6,726 nt of DNA from JBBSZK01 sp964354995 (GCA_964354995.1 CAYHBQ010000030.1:1-6726), one strand, 5' to 3'; counted from the stretch's first letter, positions 1 to 5,938 are shown. Notes: generated by a model from the sequence alone, not told the origin. Made by a program: numbers and translations.

Positions 1-2
1 AT

Positions 3-104
3 GGTAAACGAACGGCTTATTTACGAAAGCATCGAAGTTTAGCGGAGAGCACACTTTCTTTTACTATTGTTCACGATGGGGTTAAACGACGCGGTTGGCT
101 GTAA
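3..104 (+). CDS. possible 3' end of an upstream gene (partial)
   Basis: A reading frame enters from the left edge and stays open until TAA at 102-104; the readable part ends in HDGVKRRGWL. Its codons resemble those of the neighbouring genes, and its stop lies just before the ligase promoter, as is usual for the gene spacing here. A competing reading is frame 1, open from base 1 to TAG at 40-42 (MVNERLIYESIEV). Only one of the two can be the real tail, and 34 codons are too few to decide. I do not recognise the product. Confidence 0.3.
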   Translation, partial: GKRTAYLRKHRSLAESTLSFTIVHDGVKRRGWL

Positions 105-110
105 CAAGGG

Positions 111-118
111 TTAAATAT
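111..118 (+). promoter_or_regulatory. TATA box of the DNA ligase gene
   Basis: TTAAATAT is centred at 114.5, which is 24.5 bp before the ATG at 139. Archaeal TATA boxes lie about 26 bp upstream of the transcription start, so the transcript should begin at the ATG. The box covers the in-frame TTG at 118, which argues against TTG as the start codon. Confidence 0.65.
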
Positions 119-138
119 TGCATTTCTTTTTGCAAGCC

Positions 139-1848
139 ATGAAGTATGGTGATTTTGTTGTGCTCTATGAAACCCTTGCAGGCACGACTAAGAAACTGGA
201 AAAAATAAGTATCCTTGCTTCTTTTTTACCGCAGCTTAAGGGTCAAGAAGAATTAGTCTATCTTCTTCGGGGTCGTGTATTTCCCGATTATGATGTGCGC
301 GAAATAGGTATCTCCACACAGCTTGCTATAAAGGCGATTGCAAAGGCAAGTGCAACGGATGCGGTTAAAGTAACTAAAGAATTTTCGCGTATGGGTGATT
401 TGGGTGATGTGGCTGCGCACCTTTTGGGGCATAAAAAACAATCGGCTTTGTATCATCGCGATTTAACTGCGGAACATGTCTTTGCTTCGCTTTCTGCCTT
501 GGCAGCTATTGAAGGCAAAGGTACCGTCGATAAGAAAATGTCTATTATATCAGAGTTGCTTATTTCGGCGCGACCTGAAGAATCGCGCTATTTGGTTCGT
601 ACTATTTTGAGTGATCTTCGTGTTGGTGTGGCTGATGCAATCTTAGTTGAGGCGGTTGTCTTGGCGTTTTTGCCTGATTCTGAAGGCATGCTTGAAAAAG
701 TTGAGCAGACGTACGGGCTAGTAAATGATTTTGCCGAGATTCTCTCTATGGCTATTAAAGGGCCGCGTTCATTCGAGCATGCACGTTTGATTCCCGGCAG
801 ACCTGTGCAAGTTATGCTTGCAGTCAAGGCCGATGATCTTACGGATGGATTCAGAATATGTGGAAGCCCGTGTGTGTTTGAACACAAATATGATGGCTTT
901 CGTATGCTTGTCAATTTTGATGGAAAAGAGTTTAAACTTTTCACGAGGCGTCTTGAAGAGGTCACGAAACAATTTCCTGATGTCTTAGACGCTGTACGCG
1001 GGCAGGTACACGGAGAAAGTTTTATCCTTGATTGCGAAGCCGTTGGCTTTGATGCAAAACATGAGAAATATTTGCCCTTTGAGTCCATTAGTCAACGCAT
1101 CAAGCGTAAGTATGATATTGATGATCTTGCTCGTACGCTTCCGGTTGAATTGAATGTGTTTGATATTTTGTATTATAATGGCGAAGCGTTAGTTTCTAAA
1201 CCGTTTTCTTCACGTCGGGCGCTCATTGAGAAGATTATCAAACAAAAACCATGGGTTATTCGTCTTGCGAAACAGATTGTTACTGATAAATTGGAGGTGG
1301 CAGAACGGTTTTATCGTGATGCGCTAAAAATTGGCGAAGAAGGAGTCATGATTAAACGAATCGACGCCCCGTACCATCCGGGTAGATACGTGGGATATAT
1401 GGCAAAATTAAAACCTGCAAAACAGGATTTGGATTTAGTCATTGTTGGGGCCGAATATGGTACGGGCAAGCGAGCGGGCGGACTGACTAGTTTCACGCTT
1501 GCCTGTCGTTCGAATGGTGATTTTTTGGAGGTGGGAAACGTATCATCGGGGCTTAAGGAAAAGAAAGGGGTTGAGGGCACCACTTATTCTGAACTTGACG
1601 AAATTCTTCAGAAGATAGTTATCAAGCGTACGGGAAATACGGTACATGTTAAACCGAAAGTTGTTGTGTCTGTCACCTATCAAAATATTCAGCCAAGTCC
1701 AACCTATTCATCTGGTTTTGCGCTTCGGTTTCCACGCATTTCACATTATCGACCCGAACGCGGTACTAAGGATATCGCTTCGTTGGATGATATTAAGAAA
1801 GAACTTTCGAAACAGCGCACTAAGAACACTGGCGCACACAGTCTTTAA
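139..1848 (+). CDS. lig: ATP-dependent DNA ligase, archaeal type
   Basis: Seals nicks in DNA during replication and repair using ATP, through enzyme-AMP and DNA-AMP intermediates. The 569 residues match the usual archaeal size of about 560-600. The N-terminal DNA-binding domain occupies about 1-215 and opens with MKYGDFVVLYETL, typical of archaeal ligases. The adenylation domain follows, with motif I KYDG at 250-253 (K250 is the AMP-accepting lysine), the acidic motif III around FILDCEAVGFD (295-305), FDIL at 341-344, motif IV EEGVMIKR (400-407) and motif V KLK (423-425). The C-terminal OB-fold carries motif VI, ALRFPR (528-533). All key residues are present, so it should be active. KKQSALYH (99-106) occupies the place where the Pyrococcus enzyme has its PCNA-binding QKSFF, but the aromatic pair is only partly kept. 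I chose ATG 139 over TTG 118 because of the TATA spacing and because family members begin with MKY. TBP follows after 50 bp. Confidence 0.97.
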   Translation: MKYGDFVVLYETLAGTTKKLEKISILASFLPQLKGQEELVYLLRGRVFPDYDVREIGISTQLAIKAIAKASATDAVKVTKEFSRMGDLGDVAAHLLGHKKQSALYHRDLTAEHVFASLSALAAIEGKGTVDKKMSIISELLISARPEESRYLVRTILSDLRVGVADAILVEAVVLAFLPDSEGMLEKVEQTYGLVNDFAEILSMAIKGPRSFEHARLIPGRPVQVMLAVKADDLTDGFRICGSPCVFEHKYDGFRMLVNFDGKEFKLFTRRLEEVTKQFPDVLDAVRGQVHGESFILDCEAVGFDAKHEKYLPFESISQRIKRKYDIDDLARTLPVELNVFDILYYNGEALVSKPFSSRRALIEKIIKQKPWVIRLAKQIVTDKLEVAERFYRDALKIGEEGVMIKRIDAPYHPGRYVGYMAKLKPAKQDLDLVIVGAEYGTGKRAGGLTSFTLACRSNGDFLEVGNVSSGLKEKKGVEGTTYSELDEILQKIVIKRTGNTVHVKPKVVVSVTYQNIQPSPTYSSGFALRFPRISHYRPERGTKDIASLDDIKKELSKQRTKNTGAHSL

Positions 1849-1861
1849 CTGTGCTCAAAAG

Positions 1862-1871
1862 CTTTATAAAG
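1862..1871 (+). promoter_or_regulatory. TATA box of the TBP gene (upstream copy)
   Basis: CTTTATAAAG is palindromic, extends to a 12-bp palindrome at 1861-1872, and is preceded by an A-rich stretch (CAAAAG) that could serve as a BRE. Its centre is 32.5 bp before the TBP ATG, predicting a leader of about 6 nt. That is slightly longer than the spacing at the other genes here. Confidence 0.55.
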
Positions 1872-1879
1872 CACTTTCC

Positions 1880-1889
1880 TTTATAAACT
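1880..1889 (+). promoter_or_regulatory. second TATA-like site just before the TBP gene
   Basis: TTTATAAACT lies only 15.5 bp before the TBP ATG. Used as a TATA box it would start transcription near 1910, inside the gene, with no later ATG close by. It is therefore unlikely to drive TBP, but it matches the boxes at 4237 and 5941 and could be a binding site for TBP itself. Confidence 0.35.
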
Positions 1890-1898
1890 CCATCTTCC

Positions 1899-2465
1899 AT
1901 GGCTAAAAATCCTTCAGATCTTGCGATTCAGAATATTGTTGCTACGTCCTCGTTGGGTAAGCCCGTTTCTTTAACAAAACTTGCTAAAACGTACAATAAC
2001 ACTGAATATAATCCTGAACAGTTTCCCGGTCTCGTGTTGCGTGTGAAAAAGCCCAAATCTGCGGTTCTTGTTTTTTCTTCGGGGAACCTTGTGTGCACGG
2101 GCACGAAGTCTGTTGCACAGGTTAAAGAGGTAATTGATCAGGTTATTAAGCAGCTTGCGAAGATTGGTGTGCGTATTACCGATAAGCCTAAAATCACTGT
2201 CCAGAATATTGTTGCTTCGGGCACTATAAACGTTGATTTGAATCTGAATATTCTTGCACTTGAACTTGAAAACACGGAGTATGAGCCCGAACAGTTTCCC
2301 GGTCTCGTGTATAAATTAGATGAACCCACGACTACCTTTTTACTCTTTTCTAATGGAAAGTTGGTATGTACGGGCACGAAGAACAAACAACAGCTTGAAC
2401 AGGCCATGGAACAACTCAACAAGAACATTAAGGCTGTGTTGAAGCGTATTGCGGATAAGAAGTAA
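1899..2465 (+). CDS. tbp: TATA-binding protein (TBP), general transcription initiation factor
   Basis: Binds and bends the TATA box, recruits TFB and allows RNA polymerase to start at archaeal promoters. The 188 residues form the classic saddle of two direct repeats: about 8-90 and 99-181. Each repeat has the block EYxPEQFPGLV (37-46 and 128-137) followed by VCTGTK (65-70 and 156-161). The four DNA-intercalating phenylalanines are kept: F42 and F59 in the first repeat, F133 and F150 in the second, each pair 91 residues apart. The protein ends in KRIADKK and lacks the acidic tail found in many archaeal TBPs. The ATG at 1899 is the only plausible start. The two halves are unusually alike at DNA level (see the repeat entries). 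It lies between a ligase and an Nre repair gene; whether it is the only TBP of this genome cannot be told from the window. Confidence 0.97.
   Translation: MAKNPSDLAIQNIVATSSLGKPVSLTKLAKTYNNTEYNPEQFPGLVLRVKKPKSAVLVFSSGNLVCTGTKSVAQVKEVIDQVIKQLAKIGVRITDKPKITVQNIVASGTINVDLNLNILALELENTEYEPEQFPGLVYKLDEPTTTFLLFSNGKLVCTGTKNKQQLEQAMEQLNKNIKAVLKRIADKK
2013..2037 (+). repeat. direct repeat within tbp, first copy
   Basis: Matches 2286-2310 at 24 of 25 positions, including 22 consecutive identical bases, at a distance of 273 bp (exactly 91 codons). It encodes PEQFPGLV in the first TBP repeat. The amino-acid match is expected from the family; the identity at silent codon positions is the unusual part. Confidence 0.85.
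2286..2310 (+). repeat. direct repeat within tbp, second copy
   Basis: Second copy of the repeat at 2013-2037, encoding PEQFPGLV in the second TBP repeat. Shorter echoes of the same kind occur at CAGAATATTGTTGCT (near 1928 and 2202) and ACGGGCACGAAG (near 2098 and 2370), also in register. Confidence 0.85.
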
Positions 2466-2467
2466 TC

Positions 2468-2475
2468 TTATATAG
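2468..2475 (+). promoter_or_regulatory. TATA box of the 76-residue protein gene
   Basis: TTATATAG is centred at 2471.5, 24.5 bp before the ATG at 2496, and begins 2 bp after the TBP stop codon. The spacing equals that of the ligase gene and is the main evidence that the small reading frame is a real, separately transcribed gene. Confidence 0.6.
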
Positions 2476-2495
2476 GTGTTTGTTTTGTTTTCCGA

Positions 2496-2726
2496 ATGGA
2501 TAGTTTTTCACGTTTGAAGATGGATGCTGTTCGATTAGACCCTTCTTGCTATACTACTCCTGAATTGACTGTTCGCGTTGTGTTGATGCAGGCCATGCTC
2601 GCACTTGATGGTGTGGGAAGAATGTTGCCGGGAGTATCTTCTCCAGATTATGAGGGATTTATCAGAGCTCAGACACGAGCTTATGAACGTTCTCGTGAAG
2701 AGTTGGCTCGTCGAGTCGAAGATTAG
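2496..2726 (+). CDS. small protein of unknown function, 76 residues
   Basis: I do not recognise this product. It has no membrane segment, signal peptide or metal-binding motif. The sequence looks mostly helical, with a hydrophobic helix at about 22-44 (PELTVRVVLMQAMLALDGVG), a short PGVSSPD turn at 45-51, and a strongly charged amphipathic helix at 52-76 (arginine and glutamate rich, ending ELARRVED). A helical hairpin that dimerises or docks on a partner is plausible but inferred. Support for a real gene is a well-placed TATA box, an ATG at the leaderless position and tight packing behind tbp. Its stop TAG (2724-2726) overlaps the stop of the convergent Nre gene by 4 bp. Confidence 0.7.
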   Translation: MDSFSRLKMDAVRLDPSCYTTPELTVRVVLMQAMLALDGVGRMLPGVSSPDYEGFIRAQTRAYERSREELARRVED

Positions 2727-3889
2727 AAGAACTCAAAGAGCTTCTTTTGTTTTCCGTAACTTTTGAGGAGGTGGGATTTTTCGGTGTAGTTTGCAATCGG
2801 CTGTTTAAGGCGGGTTTGTATTTGGGTGAATGCCTCTTGTAGTGTATTGAACGTTTCATAGGGGCTCTCAAATGCTTCTCGACTCGTTTCTCGCAAGATG
2901 CCAACGCCACAGGGGGCGTCGTACTCGGGCCTTATTTCTCTGAATACGAGACATTGAGCCTGACGTTGTATCTTTTCAAGATATTCGGTGAGCGCGAGGC
3001 GGTTTGCGTAATATGCTCCCGTAACTGAATCGGCATAGGTTTTTCGAGGGAAATTTGATTCGTAATCTTGCCATACTCCTTGGTTGGTGAGCGATATTTC
3101 AATGACTTCAAAAGCGTAGGTTCCGGGCAGGAGAAGAAATTCGTAGTGGTTGCCGAGGTATTCTGCGTTAAATAATCGTATTTCACTTAGTTCTTTGTTT
3201 AGGCGTATTTTTTCGAGTTTTTTCTTTGAAAGCGTATCGTCGACTGCGGTGATTGACCATCGCGTGGGCACCATTTTACGTGCGGTTTTTCTTCCGAGTA
3301 GTCCTGCTGAAAGAAGTTTCATAATGCTCGAGGTTTGTATTCCTGCTTTTTGAAGTTCTTGCATTGCAACGGTCGACTTGACGTCCGTGTCGTTTACGAG
3401 GTAGTCTATTTTTTGTTTAACGGGCGCGTTTTCTTGTAATTGTACATGTTCGACGGGCGCGGCTTTGGCAATGAGGGGAGTTGTCGGATGATTCTCTTTG
3501 TGTTTTCCCAAGGGCTTTTGAAGTCTAAACTCTGTTGCTACTGACTTGTGCGTCATGGCTATTTCGTGCATAACTTCGGTGAACTGGTTTCGTTCTCGAG
3601 CTTTGGTAATATGCTGTTGCGTACGCCCATAGATGAGACGATTGCGCAACGATGCAATATCGGCAATGGACAGTTTTTGTTTGTGCCATTGTTCATGCGA
3701 AGCAAGTAGTTCGGTGTTTCCTTGTTCTTCGGGTGCAAGAATACCGGTATAGACGTTGGGATAGTTCCAACGACCCACAAATATTTCTGGGGGTGACGAG
3801 CCCGTAAACTCTTTTTTCTTATTAACTTTCCCTATGGCATAGACGTGCCTTTCGCAGTCTTCTTCACCACAGATCCTACATAGGGGCAT
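2723..3889 (-). CDS. nreA: Nre-family archaeal DNA repair protein with C-terminal PCNA-binding motif
   Basis: Nre proteins are an archaeal family; the Haloferax member NreA is linked to repair of mitomycin C-type damage and binds the sliding clamp PCNA. Their chemistry is unknown. This 388-residue protein begins with a compact cysteine motif, CxxCx4CxxH (C4, C7, C12, H15), a likely zinc site. The Nre N-terminal domain follows, with SPPEIFVGRWNYPNVYTG (32-49) as its hallmark. A poorly conserved-looking linker lies at about 125-165. The C-terminal domain carries GRKTARKMVPTRWSITAVDD (199-218). The last eight residues, QKKLFEFF (381-388), fit the PIP-box consensus Qxx-h-xx-a-a perfectly. Start ATG at 3889 gives the zinc motif at the very N-terminus. 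It converges on the 76-residue gene with a 4-bp stop overlap. Assigning it to NreA rather than a paralogue such as NreB is tentative. Confidence 0.93.
   Translation of the reverse strand: MPLCRICGEEDCERHVYAIGKVNKKKEFTGSSPPEIFVGRWNYPNVYTGILAPEEQGNTELLASHEQWHKQKLSIADIASLRNRLIYGRTQQHITKARERNQFTEVMHEIAMTHKSVATEFRLQKPLGKHKENHPTTPLIAKAAPVEHVQLQENAPVKQKIDYLVNDTDVKSTVAMQELQKAGIQTSSIMKLLSAGLLGRKTARKMVPTRWSITAVDDTLSKKKLEKIRLNKELSEIRLFNAEYLGNHYEFLLLPGTYAFEVIEISLTNQGVWQDYESNFPRKTYADSVTGAYYANRLALTEYLEKIQRQAQCLVFREIRPEYDAPCGVGILRETSREAFESPYETFNTLQEAFTQIQTRLKQPIANYTEKSHLLKSYGKQKKLFEFF
2741..2755 (+). terminator. possible T-rich terminator for the plus-strand transcript
   Basis: CTTCTTTTGTTTTCC begins 15 bp after the stop of the 76-residue gene. 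Archaeal polymerase can terminate at U-rich tracts without a hairpin. The tract lies inside the Nre coding region, where the opposite strand encodes the lysines before and in the PIP box, so its composition may simply reflect AAA/AAG/CAA codons. Confidence 0.2.
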
Positions 3890-3910
3890 TACACTCTTCT
3901 TAAAAACTGG

Positions 3911-3931
3911 TTATTAGCCTTTACTATATTT
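3911..3931 (-). promoter_or_regulatory. probable promoter of the Nre gene
   Basis: Two candidates are seen on the minus strand. A weak box, TAATAA (3911-3916), is centred 24.5 bp before the ATG, the same spacing as at the neighbours. A better AT box, AAATATAGTAA (3921-3931), lies about 37 bp upstream and would give a leader of roughly 11 nt. A still more upstream TTATATATAAT (around 3937-3947) would give a longer leader. I cannot choose among them from sequence alone. Confidence 0.4.
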
Positions 3932-3949
3932 GCCTATTATATATAAGAA

Positions 3950-4216
3950 TTATTTCTTTGCGCGCTTTGCCGGTGCTGTAGGCGCTTGCTGTGCCGCGTG
4001 CGGTCGTGGTGATGCGTTCGTCTCTCGCAAATCAGATATCCCTAGTAAGAGGAACAATACTCCTATCATAACTATAAACCAGAATAAACCGCCTTTGAAG
4101 AATTCACCTGCGGCAGTCCAAAAGTTCCAGATTCCCCACGCCTGTGAATAAAACGCGATTACAATTGGCACAAGGACGAGGATGAGCCCCATCAATAATT
4201 CCATCCACTTGTTCAT
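3950..4216 (-). CDS. small two-helix membrane protein of unknown function
   Basis: An 88-residue protein with two hydrophobic segments, about 4-24 (MELLMGLILVLVPIVIAFYS region) and 43-61 (GLFWFIVMIGVLFLLLGIS), joined by a short aromatic loop (QAWGIWNFWTAAGEFFKGG, 25-43). A polar tail rich in Pro, Ala and Lys (64-88) ends in KRAKK. By the positive-inside rule both termini would be cytoplasmic. Small proteins of this shape, with the helix-GG-helix-LLGISDL pattern, look familiar from DPANN-type archaea, where they have no known function. I chose ATG 4216 because a TATA box sits 25.5 bp upstream; the frame continues to an ATG at 4336, but that extension crosses the divergent promoters and is not hydrophobic or conserved-looking. 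It is transcribed divergently from the membrane-anchored regulator at 4321. Confidence 0.8.
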   Translation of the reverse strand: MNKWMELLMGLILVLVPIVIAFYSQAWGIWNFWTAAGEFFKGGLFWFIVMIGVLFLLLGISDLRETNASPRPHAAQQAPTAPAKRAKK

Positions 4217-4236
4217 GTTTTTAGTTCTTCTTGCTT

Positions 4237-4246
4237 GTTTATAAAC
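4237..4246 (-). promoter_or_regulatory. TATA box of the two-helix membrane protein gene
   Basis: GTTTATAAAC is a 10-bp perfect palindrome centred 25.5 bp before the minus-strand ATG at 4216, with AATAAA beside it on the upstream side as a possible BRE. It predicts a leaderless transcript. Being palindromic, its direction must be set by the flanks. Confidence 0.65.
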
Positions 4247-4291
4247 TTTATTCTTATCTAGTGTTCTGGTTTGTTTGCAGTCTTCAGATGC

Positions 4292-4299
4292 TTTAAATA
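4292..4299 (+). promoter_or_regulatory. TATA box of the membrane-anchored regulator gene
   Basis: TTTAAATA is centred 25.5 bp before the ATG at 4321, predicting a leaderless transcript and fixing the start at 4321 rather than the TTG at 4312 or the ATG at 4339. About 54 bp separate it from the divergent box at 4237-4246. Confidence 0.65.
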
Positions 4300-4320
4300 G
4301 CTGTTTTCTTTTTGAGGAAC

Positions 4321-4860
4321 ATGAGTAGAAGTTCAATCATGATAGATTTGGATGATCCACGTACGCAGAAATTGGCCGATGTTATTTCGAATGCTACGTG
4401 CAAGAAGATACTCTCTTTGTTAGCAGAGCATGAGTTGAGCGAAAGTGAACTGGCTCGTCGTCTCAATGTGCCTTTGAACACTATTAATTATAACATGAAA
4501 AAGCTCGTTGCAGCGGGAATTATTGAGCCTGTGCGTTCGTTGTGGAGCGCAAAAGGTCGCGCGGTTAAAGTCTATCGCGTTTCGCATAAGAACATTGTCA
4601 TTTCGCCACGCACACTTACCAAAGGGGTTCTTCCGGCGTTTTTAGTTACATTGATTGCTGCGACGGGTGTGCGATTTTGGTCGGTAGGTCGCTCGGGAGA
4701 TACGCTCGTGGCTTCTGAAACGGCTACGAGCATTGCTATGAAGTCTTCAGACGTGGGCGTTGTTGTGGCTTCATCAAGCTCGTCTGCGTGGCTTTGGCTA
4801 TTGCTCGGTGCGGTTATCGCTCTTGTTTCTTTGTCAGTCTGGAACCGGTTTTCTCGGTAG
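4321..4860 (+). CDS. membrane-anchored winged-helix (ArsR-like) transcriptional regulator
   Basis: A 179-residue protein with a DNA-binding domain followed by two membrane helices. The winged helix spans about 14-90: an alpha-1 segment near TQKLADVISNATCKKILSLL, the helix-turn-helix at 39-65 (LSESELARRLNVPLNTINYN, then MKKLVAAGII), and a beta wing at 69-87 (EPVRSLWSAKGRAVKVYRV). Membrane helix 1 is at about 103-120 and helix 2 at about 156-174. A 35-residue loop between them has a Ser/Ala-rich end (VVVASSSSSA) and should face outside, leaving the DNA-binding domain in the cytoplasm. It probably binds DNA while tethered to the membrane and may sense an envelope signal; the ligand and targets are unknown. 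No cysteine or histidine metal site typical of ArsR sensors is apparent. It is divergent from the small membrane protein gene, a natural candidate target. The DHH gene follows 34 bp downstream with its own TATA box. Confidence 0.88.
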   Translation: MSRSSIMIDLDDPRTQKLADVISNATCKKILSLLAEHELSESELARRLNVPLNTINYNMKKLVAAGIIEPVRSLWSAKGRAVKVYRVSHKNIVISPRTLTKGVLPAFLVTLIAATGVRFWSVGRSGDTLVASETATSIAMKSSDVGVVVASSSSSAWLWLLLGAVIALVSLSVWNRFSR

Positions 4861-4866
4861 GCAGTC

Positions 4867-4873
4867 TTAAATA
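4867..4873 (+). promoter_or_regulatory. TATA box of the DHH phosphoesterase gene
   Basis: TTAAATA is centred 25 bp before the ATG at 4895 and starts 6 bp after the stop of the regulator gene. It supports a leaderless start at 4895 and rejects the in-frame TTG at 4880. Confidence 0.65.
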
Positions 4874-4894
4874 CCATTTTTGATAGCTTTTTTT

Positions 4895-5938
4895 ATGTTG
4901 ACCACCGCCCAACTTGTTGATTTGCGTGAACGACTTGAACGTTCTCAGAATCCTATTTTTATTTATGACAATGATGCTGATGGGTTATGCAGTTATGTAT
5001 TGTTGCGACGATTTTTGGGACGAGGAAAAGGAATGGCGGTACGAACGCATCCAGACATTGACGCAGGCTATGCTCGCAAGGCACAGTCGTTGGGAGCCGA
5101 TTTGGTTATTGTATTGGACTGCCCCTTTTTGGGCGATGCCTTTGTTGAGGAGCTTGTCAAAGCATCGATACCTATTTTGTGGATTGATCATCATGTTGTA
5201 GATTCGTCTCATTATACGCATTCACATGTAACTGCGTTTAATCCGGCGCGTTCGGTAAAACCGAGCGCCGAGCCGGTGACGTATTGGTGTTATAAAACGA
5301 CACAGCGGACTGAAGATATGTGGATTGCACTCATGGGCTGCGTTGCGGATCATTATTTGCCAGCATTTGCTCGGACAGTGGGGAAATTATATCCTGAGTT
5401 TTGGAAGCAAGGTATTCGCAAGCCGTTTGAAGCGTATTATGATAGTGAACTAGGGACGCTCGCTCGCGCACTTGGGTTCGGTCTTAAGGACTCGGTGAGC
5501 CATGTTGTATACTTACAGAATTTCTTGATTGGGTGCTCTTCTCCTCAGCTTATGCTCGCAGAGCTTTCATCCACAAGTTCGTTCGCAGAAACATACGCGC
5601 GTCTCAAGAAACGCTATAATGCGCTCATTGCAGAGGCTTTGACGATTTCTCATGACAAGGTTGTGTTTTATCGTTATAGTGGGACGTTGAGCATTAGTTC
5701 TGAACTTGCGAATGAATTGTCCTATCGTTTTCCTCAACGGTATATTGTGGTTGCCTATGTGAACGCAGGTGTATGCACCATGTCTCTACGAGGAACGAAC
5801 GTTAAATCTTTTCTTGAGCAACTGCTTCCTTCATTTGATAGTGCGACCGGAGGCGGGCATCCTGATGCTGTGGGCGCTCGCATTAGGGCAGAGGATATAG
5901 AACGGTTTAAAGAATCGTTCGAGAAGCTCGTTACTTAG
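4895..5938 (+). CDS. DHH/DHHA1 family phosphoesterase (RecJ/NrnA-like)
   Basis: Members of this superfamily use two Mn ions to hydrolyse phosphodiester or phosphoanhydride bonds in single-stranded nucleic acids, short oligonucleotides or nucleotides. The 347-residue protein has an N-terminal DHH domain: motif I DNDADG (25-30), motif II VLDCP with D75, motif III DHH (98-100), and motif IV CVADH with D152. All expected metal ligands are seen. The C-terminal DHHA1 substrate-binding domain ends in GGGHPDAVGARI (319-330). The size is that of compact NrnA-like or archaeal RecJ-like proteins; it lacks the extra OB-fold domain of bacterial RecJ. It could be an archaeal RecJ-like or GINS-associated nuclease, or an oligoribonuclease/pAp phosphatase; sequence alone does not decide, and no GINS or MCM gene is nearby. 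The next gene starts 31 bp after its stop, but has its own promoter, so co-transcription is not assured. Confidence 0.92.
   Translation: MLTTAQLVDLRERLERSQNPIFIYDNDADGLCSYVLLRRFLGRGKGMAVRTHPDIDAGYARKAQSLGADLVIVLDCPFLGDAFVEELVKASIPILWIDHHVVDSSHYTHSHVTAFNPARSVKPSAEPVTYWCYKTTQRTEDMWIALMGCVADHYLPAFARTVGKLYPEFWKQGIRKPFEAYYDSELGTLARALGFGLKDSVSHVVYLQNFLIGCSSPQLMLAELSSTSSFAETYARLKKRYNALIAEALTISHDKVVFYRYSGTLSISSELANELSYRFPQRYIVVAYVNAGVCTMSLRGTNVKSFLEQLLPSFDSATGGGHPDAVGARIRAEDIERFKESFEKLVT

Noticed and set aside
588..1088. A 166-codon open frame on the minus strand inside the ligase gene.
   Set aside because: It is fully antisense to a conserved, intact ligase; its Ser/Thr-rich translation looks like a shadow frame, and no promoter is seen.
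1837..1874. Hairpins after the ligase gene: CACAGT/ACTGTG (1837-1853) around its stop codon and GTGCT/AGCAC (1851-1874), as a possible terminator.
   Set aside because: The stems are only 5-6 bp, overlap each other and the tbp TATA box, and no T-run follows directly. Short pairings of this size are expected by chance.
2483..2756. The 12-mer TTTTGTTTTCCG occurs at 2483-2494 and 2745-2756, flanking the 76-residue gene like target-site repeats.
   Set aside because: It is low-complexity, the second copy is explained by Nre codons on the other strand, and there are no inverted ends or transposase to suggest an inserted element.
4217..4336. An N-terminal extension of the two-helix protein to an ATG at 4336 on the minus strand.
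   Set aside because: It would run through both divergent TATA boxes and into the start of the regulator gene; the ATG at 4216 fits the TATA spacing and gives a sensible membrane protein.
4277..4868. The 8-mer GCAGTCTT appears shortly before the TATA boxes of both the regulator (4277) and DHH (4861) genes, suggesting a shared operator.
   Set aside because: Its distance to the two boxes differs, and the same 8-mer also occurs inside the Nre coding region near 3854, so coincidence is likely.
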